DNA of 64,000 nucleotides from Lamellibrachia satsuma (Eukaryota; Annelida; Polychaeta; Sabellida; Siboglinidae): NCBI GenBank assembly GCA_033239005.1, contig BSQZ01000078.1, positions 1,404,542 to 1,468,541 of the forward strand, read 5' to 3'. Shown piece by piece: positions 1 to 19,900 of this stretch (position 1 is its first letter; each line of letters starts with the position of its first letter). The notes under the pieces were generated by a model. It saw only the letters and a program-made list of their open reading frames with translations, ran no database searches and was not told where the DNA came from. The position numbers and the translations under genes were made by a program.

Positions 1-386
1 AGACGACTACCGCCAGATGGCGCCACGGTAATCATTCTACGCAGACGTCACTTGAGTGTGACCCCCCGTGGCCGCGCCCTGGGTGGCCCTTCAGGAGATC
101 ATCGTAGATGTGTGAGAGTCGGTACCGGCCCTCATCTCGATTCATGCTCTCTTTGGTTTTCCTTATCCATGTCGCTTCTTTGATGCCTCTTGTTCTCCAG
201 TCCGACTCTCTGTCTACAAATGTGGCCCCCTCCCAGTCTACTATGTGATTCTGTTGAGTCATGTGATCTGTGATCGCTGATTTATGCATCTCTTTTTCCA
301 ATGTTTTTCTGTTGCATCAGGTGTAGGGTCTGCTAGTCAATGCTGTCTCAGCGTCTTCTTTATGTTCTTTGATGCGGGTTCCTAGA
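1..386 (-). mobile_element. Inverted copy of Penelope-like element 3' end
   Basis: Read on the minus strand, this encodes the end of the same GIY-YIG-bearing Penelope-like protein that is found on the plus strand around 2200-2490. Shared peptide pieces include 'SDWRTRGIKEA' and 'GRYRLSHIYDD'. At the nucleotide level, 1-32 is the reverse complement of the plus-strand stretch near 2459-2490, and 370-386 matches 2200-2216 inverted. The resemblance stops at about 386/387, where the forward element begins inside its protein. Penelope-like elements often carry partial inverted or direct terminal copies of themselves (family knowledge), so this is probably part of the same insertion. The inverted copy keeps about 27 bp, near 326-352, that the forward copy lacks. 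Confidence 0.8.
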
Positions 387-792
387 TACCATTTTGGAAA
401 CTTTACTGGTGAAGAAGGAATCGGGAGAGGTGAAACTACTAATCTTCCGACAGAACACCCTACAGATCAATACCTAACCTTTTCGTCACACCATCCATTA
501 CACCAGAAGATGGGGGTGATCCGTACGTTACTAGACAGATGCGAAACATTTGTGGCAGAAGAGAAAGAAAAACGGAAAGAAAGAGAACACATCAAGGAAG
601 CTCTAACGAGATGCGGGTATCCACAATGGACCATATCAACAGTACATAGAAAGATGAAAACAAAGAAGGAAGATAACTTCAGGAAAAAGACAGTGGAAAA
701 AGACAAGAGTAAAGGCACGGTGGTACTTCCATATGTCCAAGGATTATCCAAAACAACATCACGGATCATAAAGAAATACAATGTGAACACAG

Positions 793-2051
<1,259 letters not shown>

Positions 2052-2469
2052 GAACACAGCAATGAACCCTCACAACACCATCAAGAAGTCACTAGTAAGA
2101 CCAAAGGACAAAGTTGAACCACAAAAGATGTGCGAAAGGGTGTATTCCGTAATGTGCCAGAACTGTAATGCCACATACATCGGAGAAACGAAACGTGCCC
2201 TAGGAACCCGCATCAAAGAACACAAAGAAGACGCTACACTCGAAGCAACAGAAAACATCGAACACATTTGTAGACAAGGAGTCGGACTGGAGAACAAGAG
2301 GCATCAAAGAAGCGATATGGATAAAGAAAACCAAAGACAGCATGAATCGAGGTGAGGGCCGGTACCGACTCTCACACATATACGATGATATCCTGAAGGG
2401 CCACCCAGGGCGCGGCCCCGGGGGGCACACTCCAGAGTGATAGACCTGCGTAGAATGACTACCGTGGCG

Positions 2470-2520
2470 CCATCTAGCGGTAGTCGTCTGAAGAAGATTG
2501 CTGATAGCAATCGAAACGTC
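2470..2520 (+). ncRNA. Hammerhead-ribozyme-like motif at Penelope-like element 3' end
   Basis: Downstream of the Penelope-like frame the order is CTGAAGA, a perfect 6-bp hairpin (gattgc/gcaatc), GAAAC, then GTC. This fits the hammerhead core CUGANGA, stem II, GAAA, UH, with a two-base-pair stem III (AC/GU). The bases just outside (tcgt before, gcga after) can pair as a short stem I. Penelope-like elements are known to carry such minimal hammerheads. One extra A precedes stem II, so activity is uncertain. Confidence 0.45.
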
Positions 2521-2962
2521 GCGAGAAGAAAAAGGTAAAGTGACTGTCTGACGAACATCTTCACTCACAACGGGGGGGGGGTAAAGTAGCAAAAGGGGAA
2601 GGTGACAGCACCTGACACCGACTGCGGACAGGGTGCGTGGCCAAGTATCATATGCTACGAGCCTTTTGGCAAGAGTTGCCATGGTGAGGAGCGCACGATG
2701 CAGGCCACACGGGAGACGCGCACTTTATACGTAGCTGCTCTGATTCATACAAATTGTAGTTAGTTGCCGAGACACACATTTCATATGTAAATGTAATGAT
2801 AAATAGAACGAGGTTCGAAAGATTTTTCCTATAGGTGTTTCAACTAACCCAGGCTGCCATACCTCTCGTGCAATATCCGTAGTGTGAAGCCGTAGAAATA
2901 TACAAATGCGGTTGTTTTTGTTTGTATGACGCAGGTCCGGCCGGGTCGAACCGATACGTGGA
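2521..2962. other. No gene recognised; upstream of the secreted peptide gene
   Basis: About 440 bp holding a run of nine or so G near 2572 and no convincing coding signal. The short minus-strand frames here have no family resemblance. It must contain the promoter of the peptide gene that starts at 2963, but no clear TATA box was identified. Confidence 0.5.
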
Positions 2963-4062
2963 ATGAAGTCGTTACATGTCTTGTTGGCGACATGTCTTCT
3001 TGTCACAGAGATTGTCCAGGTATGCGATGTTTCAATAGTTTTAAAGGCCCAGTCTGATCATTTTAATCGCAAGATCATATTATATAGTACGAATTATTAT
3101 TCTTATCTGTTCTAACATCTTGGCCGCACACGTTTTTGAATTAACTACAATGTGTTAATATAATTTGACCGTTATTTGTATAACATGACTGTTTCGACTC
3201 GAATATCGTGTTTACATTGCGTGCTGGACGCCCGCGGGGTCACTCATCGAATATCTGGGGACGCTCGTTACCTTACAGATTAATTATAAATAATAATGCA
3301 AAATTATGAAATAGTGTACATTGTTTCTAGGCGATAGCGTGGCGCAGATGATCGGCAAATTGATTAAAAAAAATATGCAGATTGTCCACTAGGTGACATT
3401 CCACTCGGTCAAGCCAAATATCGTGATGGAGTTGATAGCTTGAGCATTAAATCAATGCATCACGTGGTTTGCGGAGTGGACTGCGACCGAGTTGACAATC
3501 TTCGTGTATATGTTTTAATTTGCCAATCATATACGCGACATCACCCCCTTTGACGTTATAAAGTAATATGTAAAGTAATGTGCAGCTTTTCCCTATTAAG
3601 TATTAAAGGCAAACAGTTAGATTTCATTTATGACAAGTTCTGCACACGATTCTCCCGCTTGACAAATTATACGATGCGTTTTTCATATGGTAAAGTTGGA
3701 TGCGGAACGGAGTGGACTTAACATCGCTGTACACTATTTAAAAAAACATTATCTCCACCGATGATTAAGAAACCAGCACACATGCAGTGAATAGCCATGA
3801 ACAGGCGTATAACAGCTATACTGTAATTACCAATACAAGTACAGTGACATGGTACTCTTCCGGCTTAAACTGTTTCGTGTCGTGAAACTTTCAGCTGACA
3901 GAAGCCTGCCATTCTAGTGGCGTCCCCAATACGAGGTACATTGACCGCGATCACATTTGTAGAATTGAACATTGCGAACTCAACTACAAATGCACCGGTA
4001 GTGGTAATGCTTGCGTGGAAGAAACCTGTCGGTGCAAGTTTGGCAAGCGCATACTGATTTAA
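2963..4062 (+). CDS. Small secreted cysteine-rich peptide, two exons, 74 aa
   Basis: Exon 1 (2963-3019) encodes 19 residues, MKSLHVLLATCLLVTEIVQ, a typical hydrophobic signal peptide, and ends at a GTATGC donor in phase 0. Exon 2 (3895-4062) begins after an acceptor (aaactttcag) in the same phase and encodes 55 residues ending in TAA. The mature part has seven cysteines, spaced roughly C-x18-C-x4-C-x5-C-x6-C-x4-C-x-C, then 'KFGKRILI'. The Gly-Lys-Arg could be a dibasic cleavage and C-terminal amidation site. A signal-peptide exon followed by a cysteine-rich exon is the usual architecture of antimicrobial peptides, peptide hormones and venom-type peptides. No family was recognised, so no function is assigned. 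The odd cysteine number suggests one unpaired residue, a dimer, or an imperfect 3' end of the model. The frame is unbroken and each exon is too short to be obvious alone. Confidence 0.55.
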
Positions 4063-5597
4063 CGAAAGCTGTGCTCGGTGATAACGCTTCAGCACAGGCC
4101 ATTCCGTCGATCTCTGTAAAGCAGACATTGGCTGGACCAAACAATCAAACGTCGGACGTTTTCAAGGCCCTACATAATTATAAAAGCTGGACTTAATGGT
4201 GCGATTTTATACGCACGAACACACACAGAGATAGGCACGTATAGTCAAACTATGTACACTGACTAACAACAATGTTATTAAACCGCTACTTGCAAAACAT
4301 TGTTTCATTTTGAGCTCTTTTTGGCAATATGTATTTTAAAGAATATTCCACAGGGTTTTCAAAAGATTTTTTGAGCAGTAGGACAACACAGTACTGCCAG
4401 TACTCTTTGTTTTTTATTTCAAGAACAATTCAGCTATGTATAATCAGCGTCAACAGAAACTTACCACTTTTATGTTAAGCATATTTCTGTGAAAGCAATA
4501 TGTGGGTGGTTTTTTTGGCATGAATTTGTTAGTGTATGTTCCCTGGTAACCAGATAATCAGCCGTGCGTGACCATGATACGCTTCAGGTGGTCTGTTGGT
4601 GGCCATGTGTTAATAACCTCATGTTGACGGTAGTAAATTAGTCAAAGACTGTGTGTCGAGGTGTAGTATGTGCAGCCTTGATAAAGCCAATAAAAGCGCT
4701 ACCCTAGAACGTTATCTAAGAATCAAACTGCCGCGCCTATTAAGTGATGAACGCAACCGTGTTCTCGGTTCTCGTCGCTATGGCGTCTCTCATCAAACAG
4801 TATCCAGTTTAGCCAGCCGGAACGACATTCAGTGAGCAAATGACGATCACGATCCGGGCGACCGCCCGTCACCACACAGTGCACACACCAGCAAGGTAAC
4901 GCATCCCCTCGTCTGCGGGACATGTTTCGTACCGCAAGCCACACAGCTGTTGTCACGGGTCGCAACAATACGCGGATAACCAACTGAACTGTTAGAAGGA
5001 GGTTTCACAATAGTTACCTTGCTGGAAGGAAACCATACATGGGTCCGGTCCTCAAACCTGCCCACCACCGTAACAGATTAGTGTATTGCCAGCGGCATCT
5101 TCGGTGAACCCACCAGCACTGTCGCGGTCATGCCGTGGATGCCTTTCACCTGATCGATGACCCATCGTGTCAAAAACGTTAGCGACCAACTACCACACGG
5201 GAATTCACCCAGGCATTGCTAGACGAGTAGGACGGAATCCACCAGCAGACCATACGGATGTACCCGACCATACGGCGCCTGGTAAAAAGCATGCGACGCC
5301 GCAGATGCGTTGCCTGTATCGCAATCAACGGTGCTCACACGTTATTGAAGTGCGACTTCGATAATCGCCTTTCGAGACTTACGGCTGCCATGCGCAGCAA
5401 TGGCTGCTCTTACTACTGATCTAATGTCAGATACAATTGTTTTTGTTATTATTTTTGTAATACAACACTGTTTTCCAAAGTTATGTTAGTGGTAAGTTAC
5501 TTTTGACGCTGGTATACAACTCTCACAGGTGAGAAAACGTCACATCAAAATATAGTGTTGCATATATATATATATCGTATCAAAGTACATACATAAA
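4063..5597. other. Intergenic region, no gene recognised
   Basis: A possible polyadenylation signal (AATAAA, 4689-4694) could end the peptide transcript. A GC-richer block at about 4720-5390 has short overlapping frames on both strands; one minus-strand frame (4847-5068) has a CxxC pair but resembles no family I know. The rest looks non-coding. Confidence 0.4.
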
Positions 5598-6080
5598 CAG
5601 TGTTCGGAGCAAATATGTTTTTTGGATCAAATACATTACATTTTAAAATATAAATAAGTTATATTTTAGAATGTATAATTCAAATACGCTCTATTAAAAA
5701 AATTCTCGAATACAAATACACTTGATCAGATACAAATACGGTCTATTAAAATGTCAAATACACAGGATTAAATTAAAATATGCTATATTAGAAGACCCAA
5801 AACAACTTAGCTATTAAATTTATCTTATATCTTATAGAATATAGAGTACTGTTTGTGAATTAAATGGTGAAAATTTGGTTATGATTAGTAAGTATGCATC
5901 ATTTATAAATATATATTAGATGTGATATATCTAGTGTCCGCGTTCAAGCAGATCAAATACATGTATTTGGCATATATTTGACCATACCAAATAGGCACAT
6001 CAAATACTGGCTTTGAAAAAAAGTCAAATATAAATATATATTTTTAAACAAATACATATCTGAACCCAATTCAGGAATGT
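5598..6080. repeat. AT-rich element with repeated TCAAATAC words
   Basis: Begins near CAGTGTTCGGAGCAAATA and contains many copies of (T)CAAATACA-type words, ending near CAAATACATATCTGAACCC. Interspersed subterminal repeats like these are common in non-autonomous hAT elements, but the ends match only loosely and no target duplication was found. Confidence 0.3.
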
Positions 6081-6404
6081 GACATCCAGACAGTAAGAAT
6101 TGTGATCAACTACACAATATAAATTCCCCTTCCATTTACACACCAATTACAGCATAGCAATTCAAATTTCACCTAAAAAATACCTATAACATTATTAGAG
6201 CAGCTTTGTTTAACAAATGTAACATAACCTCCAATTAAAAGTTGATTATATTTTAAAGAAATAATTTAAAGTTATAGTCATGATGTAATTGAAAAATTAA
6301 CCGAAAACTAATTGAGAAACCAATTACATTACCAATTCATATTCTGGAATTGTAATTGGCATTTTAACTCCAATTAGGATGTGAATGACCACCGAGTCTG
6401 ATTG

Positions 6405-12737
<6,333 letters not shown>

Positions 12738-13163
12738 AGGATTTCTTTCAGTGTTGCGAAGAAATAGGCTAGCCACCTTCGATTATCCAGTCTCCGTTAG
12801 GTGGCGCCACAATGTCTTCGTCCGTCAGCCTCGATTATGCGTGATATGGCGCTACCATTTGTCGCTCGTGTCAGTTCTCGCCGAATTAAAGGTACTGTAT
12901 GTGTTGCTGATTTAATAATATAATGTTCTTGGTACTAGAACAAACATTTGTAAATGATGCTGCCCGCCAAAATGCGTTTAATAAGCCAAATACATATGTT
13001 TGCATTGTTACTGCTTCGTTACGAAAAGTTGCGAATAGTGTTTATGGCGGGAAACCACAGGGGCCGAGCTAGGCGAAGCTTGCTTTGCCGAACGTTAATG
13101 AGATCGCGGGATCGACGCGCGCGCACCGGCGACTTGCTCAGAGTTTGTTGACATTCCGGCAAC
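12738..13163. promoter_or_regulatory. Shared divergent promoter region
   Basis: ARV1 (minus) and the small plus-strand gene have start codons only 426 bp apart in a head-to-head arrangement, so this stretch must contain both promoters. It is less AT-rich than its surroundings. No TATA box is obvious for either direction. Confidence 0.5.
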
Positions 13164-16100
13164 ATGGCTGACAGTGACAGGCGGGTTGTGCGTGCACCGG
13201 CCGTTGCGTTCCGCGACGACGAGGAGGAAAAAGGAGTTGGATAAAGCGAGATTGGCAACACGAGTGACACTGAAAAACCAAAAGGGACGTTGGGATCGCC
13301 TGAAGACTGTCTTAAAAATGAAAGACAGTGAAGTGGCAGACATTCTATTCGACACGTTAGTACATTTTCTTATTACTATCCTAGAGTATCGGCATCGGAT
13401 CGATATATGGAGCCCCGGTCCTGGCCTAGTAGGCTATAGGCAAAGTCAATCGCCCTACAATGTTTTTCTATCTGGCTGTTGCTACTAGTACGGCGAAGAT
13501 CTCGCTCGGCCGAAACGTAAGTATTTTCATGAAACGTGAAACCTTACAAAAACGCCATAAACAGAGCAATAAACACGTCTTTCGTGTCTGTATGCATTCT
13601 TATATGTATATCACTAAAGTTACCTGACAATAACCATGTAAAAGTGTGAAATTATTCCTTTTTTGTCAGAACGCATGTGCTTGTCAAGGTTTGTATATAA
13701 CCGGATGTTGTTGTGAGCGAGATTAGCAAGCGGGATTTCCATAGATCTATATAAGGTCACGCTAAGAATTGCCGTCTGCTGGCCATAGAGTTACATCATT
13801 AATAATGCCCCTATAAACTACTAACTTACTAACGGGTGTTTTATTTATGTCTGTGCTGCTGGTCCATTCTGGCCTCATTCTACACGAAATCGCGTTTGAT
13901 CATGTGACGCAAAGGCAACATCACGTGCACAGTATGGCGGCTAGTTGCGAAATGTTTTCTATGTCACCGATAAAAGTACTCATAAGTAATTATTTGGAGC
14001 ACATTTCTTCAGTTTCTTGACGCCCAATCGTCGGTTGTATGTCACGGAATACACATGTGAAACGGTTAGTGCGTATCGGTTTTAAAACTTAAGTTATTAG
14101 TTCCGTAGCCAAATGGCTACGGAACTGCCAAAACGGCGAGTTAGCAAATGCCCGTCAGGACTTTCGCCCCAGAGACGAAGAGCGGGGCGAACATTTTTGC
14201 CTAAGTAGGCTATGGCTATGTCGCATGTGATGCCTTCACACAATTCAGGTTTAACACCAGTTAAGTTGTTTCCAGAATGTGGGTTTATGTGTAATTCGTT
14301 CATGAACGTGTGTATGTGAGAGGAATGTAAAGTAACGGAACTTACGTTACGACTTACGATCCTACCGACGCAACCGTACAGGCTACAACAATATAAATTA
14401 AATTAAACAACTGTTTGCTTAACAGGGTGTTTCTTACTGGGAAAAGTTGCTGTATGTTGTCTTTTTGATATCATAGTCATGGCTATTGGAAAAAGGGGTG
14501 TGCTCTGTGTAGGAATGGCAAGTACGAGTGTTGAAAAAAATTTACTCGTGTACCGAGTACTTCCGCCTCAGGTCTGGTCGAGGACACTATTTGATTTGTT
14601 GTAGCCGTGCGCACTCACACACCCACATAAAACATGTGGCATGTTGATAATCTCCATGCCATAGGCTTAGTGTAGCAAAAACTCACCCATGTGCTTAGAC
14701 TAGTTATTGTTGTTGCTCTCCTCTTTTTCCCTGTAGTCCGGGTAAGGCTGGCACTGATACTGGTTAATGATTTATTTCCCCATCTTCATAACTAGTCCCA
14801 TTTTACTACCGTCTCCACCCCCCTCTATCATTCTCCATTCCCCTCCCACTAAATCTCTCTTCACGCAGTCCTCCCATCTCAGTCTTCTTCTTCTCCACTC
14901 CGTTCTACCCTCCAATTTTCGGATTCACATTTTGCTATACAAAATGCCTGATGAATAAAGTACACTAAGTAGTTGTCAGGCACCAAGGCTATGCACAGTT
15001 TAAAGATGTGGAAAGAAGAACGGTTATGGAAGAATGGTTGTTTTAAGTTAAAAGGCAATCATTGTTGTAACAACACTGGAAGCTTCAGTGAGTCACTACT
15101 GTCCCATCAGTGCACACAGATAAGCATCAGTCCAATCTGTTATCAGGTTCTATGGTGTGTGTTGTGTATTGCCCTGTCTCATTGACACATCCATTGTCTC
15201 ATTGTTAAACATAATGCCTCCAAGTGGGTTGTAATGTAAAACCATCCCAGACTGGCAGTAATATACCAGCCCTCCTGGTGCGAATTGTGCATGTGGACAG
15301 ATGTTCATATAATTATGTCAGACAAAAAACCAGCATTTGACAAAAAAAATCCAGAAAGCAACTGGTAATCAAAGTGAATAATATTTTATATACTATATAA
15401 ACTTTAACTACAGTATAGAATATAAACAGTATAAACATTACCAATTATGGGTACTCACCACATATTTAGGAAATTAATTATTTGATTGTACTGTGGACAA
15501 CCCATTACATGCATGCACATTGCTACCATCCAACGTCAATTTGATGGGCACATCACTAAATGGAAAGTAGACCACTGTAACATGGGGCATGAAATATGCA
15601 AATAAAATAGTTATTTAATGAAAGGTTAAGGTATGTTACAGATACAACTAAATATTTGTCTATGTTGATATACATGTAAGGATAGCGAGTGGAAATAAAG
15701 CTACATAAAAAAGTAATGAAAATAAAGTAACAAAATTGCCTAAGAAAGTCACAGATAAATATAATAACATCATTGTGTTATTCAAATACCATATATTAAA
15801 TACAAAGGTACATTCTTGCACATTTACACTGATACTTGAGCACAATAAATTTTATGATTAAAAAAATAATTATATTTTGACACAATATTAAGTGATAATA
15901 TTTATTGATTTAATAAATATATCACTGGAGCCGTCAACCCACTCTGGTTTAGACATGGCATTTAGTTGGCTTAGACAAGTGGTTGAGTCAGAGTTAGACA
16001 CAACAATAATGACATTCCATTACAGCACAAATAGCGATTATCATTGGATTATGTTTCTACTTAGCCCCTTGGGTTAGTTAGTATTTTGTAAAGAAGACTA

Positions 16101-16689
16101 CATAGTGATTAAAACAATGTTTCAGATGGCTGTTTACACAAAGAAAGAAACATCATTCACATATGTTAATATTTCCAATGGGAGGTTTATTGTGTTGCAA
16201 TACACAACCAGTAATACAGTACAAAATAAAAACAGTATGTGTATATCATGTTATGCATATGCTTTCATATCCAGTATTTTCAATAACATTACATTTGTGT
16301 TAAATCATTTAGCTATTTACGTTGAAACAGTACATAGCACCAGCATGTGGAATGGAGAATGTCTTGCAAATGCCATCCTGCCTAACAAGAGTTTTTGTAT
16401 AACACATCATTAAGTTTGTTTGTTAATTTACAGTTACCACAAGGTATTCAACAAAAGAGGGAAAAACTGGACAATTGTGCCAGAGCGGCAACTGAAACAT
16501 TATGAGTACATTGTCAGCCTGCAGGAAACAATCATCTGTGCCCGCATAGAGGATGAATTGCCCAAAGCCAGGAATCGTGGCATCAAGCCTGACAATTCCA
16601 GAAACATTGCACCCAACATCGCAACAGGGCCTGCTCCACCAACATCTGAGCTAGTTGCCAGGCATCGTACTCGATTTACAAAGACTTAA
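13164..16689 (+). CDS. Uncharacterised small protein with RWxxLK motif, at least two exons
   Basis: Exon 1 (to 13355, donor GTTAGT) encodes 'TLKNQKGRWDRLKTVLKM' and 'DSEVADILFDT', a segment I have seen in many uncharacterised invertebrate proteins (RWxxLK...DxEVAxxLLD). The last exon (16434-16689, after tttacag) encodes 'KRGKNWTIVPERQLKHYEYI' and ends 'SELVARHRTRF TKT' plus TAA. Joined directly the phases match (2 and 2), giving 145 aa from the ATG at 13174. An earlier ATG at 13164 opens a good-looking acidic N terminus ('MADSDRRVVRAPAVAF') in a different frame that stops at 13242, so either it is a small upstream frame or there is a one-base frameshift near the GGAGGAAAAAGGAG run. Middle exons may have been missed. 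The intron carries the 767-bp transposon. Function unknown. Confidence 0.5.
13437..14203. mobile_element. 767-bp non-autonomous DNA transposon with 9-bp target duplication, copy 1
   Basis: Terminal TAGGCAAA/TTTGCCTA inverted ends are flanked by a perfect 9-bp duplication, agtaggcta (13428-13436 and 14204-14212). A near-identical copy in the opposite orientation is at 40976-41741. Nine-bp duplications are typical of Mutator-like elements. There is no transposase. Internally there is a 13-bp-arm hairpin (gttccgtagcca/tggctacggaac) around 14099-14126 and a short start-codon-like stretch (ATGGCGGC) near 13934. It sits in the intron of the small plus-strand gene. Confidence 0.88.
14213..16433. other. 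Intron of the small plus-strand gene; no certain exon
   Basis: About 2.2 kb, AT-rich. Short frames at 14767-14958, 14973-15185, 15892-16077 and 16105-16413 have no family resemblance. The pyrimidine-rich block at 14780-14920 explains the first of them. Additional exons cannot be excluded. Confidence 0.45.
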
Positions 16690-16922
16690 CCGTGTCGTTG
16701 ACATTAGTTCCCAATGTAACGGAGAGAAGCAAGGTAGGAACAGGTAACCAACATGCCATTTAACCTGTGTATTTGTTGTGTAATATCAAATAATTAAAAA
16801 GTAAAAATTTTTATGAAAGCACTATGGTTTCAAAACTGTCATGAGTAACTTTATAATATGTCTGGATAATTTTTCACAAAGCGTATGAATGTGCATTCAT
16901 GTTTAACAAGTAATGACTTAAC

Positions 16923-19900
16923 CTAATCTATGAACTTTGAACCCAGTGTATTGTCCATTTTCACTTGGAAATGTCTGTCTAATTTGGCACAACAGCTTAG
17001 TATAACACGGTGGTTACCTATTCCCAGCTTGCCATGTCGAACAAACTGGTGGTATGCATAATGCCACATAGCATTGTTGTCCCCTCGTGCTGGCACACCA
17101 AACACGTCAGCTCTGTAACGTCCCACCATTGTCAACACTGTAGGGTCGAGTACCAGTAAATCCATTTCCTGTAGAAAATATATAATTATCATTAAATTTT
17201 AGGCATTTTAACTGTACTGTTTGTATAAAATGACAGGTGATTATGCATGTATTGTTACATGAATACATACATATATACATAATTGTACTGCCACAAGATG
17301 CCATATATATTATATTATGAGAATATTATATTCATTGTAAGTCTGATTTGTTGTAACAGTTGCAAATAATGTTGATATGAAAGTAAGATATAGGTCAAAC
17401 ACTCAACATCATATTCTGTGCCAGAGACATAATGCTACTAAACAAGGTCAGAGTCATTAAGAGTGTTCATTGTGATCAGTATAATGTGTTTGTTATAATT
17501 TGTATTATCATCTTGTCACTAGGTATGTGTATAATTTATAATTCTTTGTTATCATTTTCATTACCAATCACATATCAAACTAAGTTGCAGCATGGAAAAC
17601 TTTGTAGTAGACATGACGGCTTAACATAACGCAAACAAAGAAAGAGTGATGCTTGACAGTTGTCTGCTGATGTAGCACAGTCTGGTTATCCCATACTGTT
17701 CTGTTGTTGCTTCATGGACAGCTGATTATATTTGTTCAATAGTTCTTAATGAGATCAGTTGGTTAGAGCCAATGATGTACATTCTGTAAGAAAGTTGGTA
17801 TAATAAGGTGTTTGTTCAAGAATTGTCCACCATGAAAGGGCAGGGAGCTGCAATAATTGATTTAGATTTAGAGATACAAATGTTGAAGACAATCTGCTTA
17901 GTGCTGGTCAGTATTCATGTTGGTCCACTGCTGTAAGTGTGTAACCCTTATCCATTACTTGATCACCAGTGAGTGAACGGCTTCAATAGCAAGCCTGTGG
18001 AGCATGTCCTCATAGACTTGTCTACAAAAAAGTTGTGTAGGGAATTTAATTAAAAGTATGCTTCAAAGTAGGCTTCATAGGAAATTTTAGGCATTCAGCA
18101 GTGACTGACTGTCAGTGTTTCCTGCTATGTATACTCCACGGTGAAACTCATTGAAACATCAAAAACCCTGGAGAAACTCGTGGAATCTGGTATCTGGTAT
18201 TAAATAACCTGATGGCATGATGATAATTTTTTTCATCACGGGTTAATTATCATTATGTGAATTAAAAATCGATTATTTTCGTTATAATTATGTAATTAAC
18301 ACAATAATTATCATTTCTTTATCATCATAATAACTTCAGCCCTGCTACTAAACTGATTTGTAGTAAGAAATATGTAACTTCAAAAAATTATGTTCACTAC
18401 AGTACACAAGTAATTGGGGTGGCAGAAAGTGCGAGGTTGGTCTGAAAAATCGGTGAGAGTTTAAATCTAAAAAAATGGTGGGAGGTGGTAGATTGGATTG
18501 GAGATTGACTCTCAAAATTGGTGGAAGTGGGAGTTTGGGTAAAAGGTTGGACCCACAAACAGATGGAAGATGGGAAGTTGGCCCCAAAAACAGGTGGTTA
18601 GGAGATTGAGACCGCTGCCACACACCTTGTATTACTTACAAGTCGAAGGCTGAAATATTTGTCAGGCTGCATGTTGCAGCATAATCGTTCGACATCGCTG
18701 GTCATTTCTTGGCAATGACCAATTTGGAGCAACCGCACTTCCAACTGTTCTTGGTGTATTTTGCCTTAATATCGAATAAGAGGCCTGGCTCCCTCTCAGT
18801 CATCTGCAGAAGCAGCCCTTTTGTCTCCTGCTCAGTCAAGGCACTGATGTCAGCCTGGAAGGATGACGAAGAAGAGGTGCCACCAAGTAAAATTGCTCTA
18901 AAAATTGTAAATGTACTCGTTTCCATGATTTGTGGGTGGTATGTGAAAATCGGATGCTGGGGCCTCGCTCAATGGTTGTGGTGTGTGGAATTTTTTATTT
19001 TACGTTGCATGTACTTCATTCTGGTGTTTTTCAAAGTGAAATGATGATGTGCAGGTACATCTGGATTAAAAATGAGTAAACATATTTTTTTGCAGTTTGC
19101 TATTACATTTTGTTGCTAGTACATTTTGGCTTGAAAGCAGGTTGTAAAAATGCTGGAAAAGCTGTTCTACTGCCAAAGTTGTACACTTGTCATATCTGCA
19201 TATTCTTTCATGTACACGACACACAGGTCTTGCTGCTGTTGCAAAGGGTTGCAGGGATACTATATGCACTTATTATTGTCTATAATATTTGGCTCAGATC
19301 TTTAAATGTTGATCAACACATGAAATTATCACCATTGATGTTGTATGTTTATTACAATAAAAAGTGTTTTAATTGTTTGTAAACTATGTAACAACTATTC
19401 TACATATTGTTTCCTGTATTTTCTTGCATAATTATATTGACTAATAATATTACTACCTATCACTGAGTGATTGGGGCTGTAATTATATGCATTATATTAT
19501 CAAATATGCATTTGTCATCTATGTGACATACATATGTCATGTATTGTTAAAATAACAAATTAATGTCATGCAGGGGTCCACATCATGTAAATGATCTCCA
19601 TCTCCCTTAACCTTTGTACAATACAGACAGCTTAAAGTTCAGTCAATGTAATCTGGCTACATCTATCGCATAGATATTTATCAAATAGGTGTCATGTAGA
19701 TGACACAAAGTTCATAATTATGTATACCAGTACATATAGAATGCATTGTGCTAGATCCATGTCACAGTAATACTGTACAATTCATTCAACATAACGACAC
19801 TTAACTTCATTTAATAATTTTAAAGCATCTTTCTCCCACCTTGTTAGATGTACTTGTAATATGTTATGCTATTGAATTAAATCTTTAATTAGGGTAATGA

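Noticed and set aside
4723..5364. Overlapping frames of 60-86 aa on both strands, one with a CxxC pair
   Set aside because: No family recognised, no consistent splice structure, and both strands are equally open, so no coding call is supported.
13484..13517. Short exon-like piece (ag...gtaagt) near the start of transposon copy 1
   Set aside because: It lies inside the transposon and is present in the intergenic copy too, so there is no reason to add it to the host gene.
14097..14303. 68-aa minus-strand frame
   Set aside because: It lies across the end of the 767-bp transposon and into flanking sequence; the second transposon copy does not support a conserved protein.
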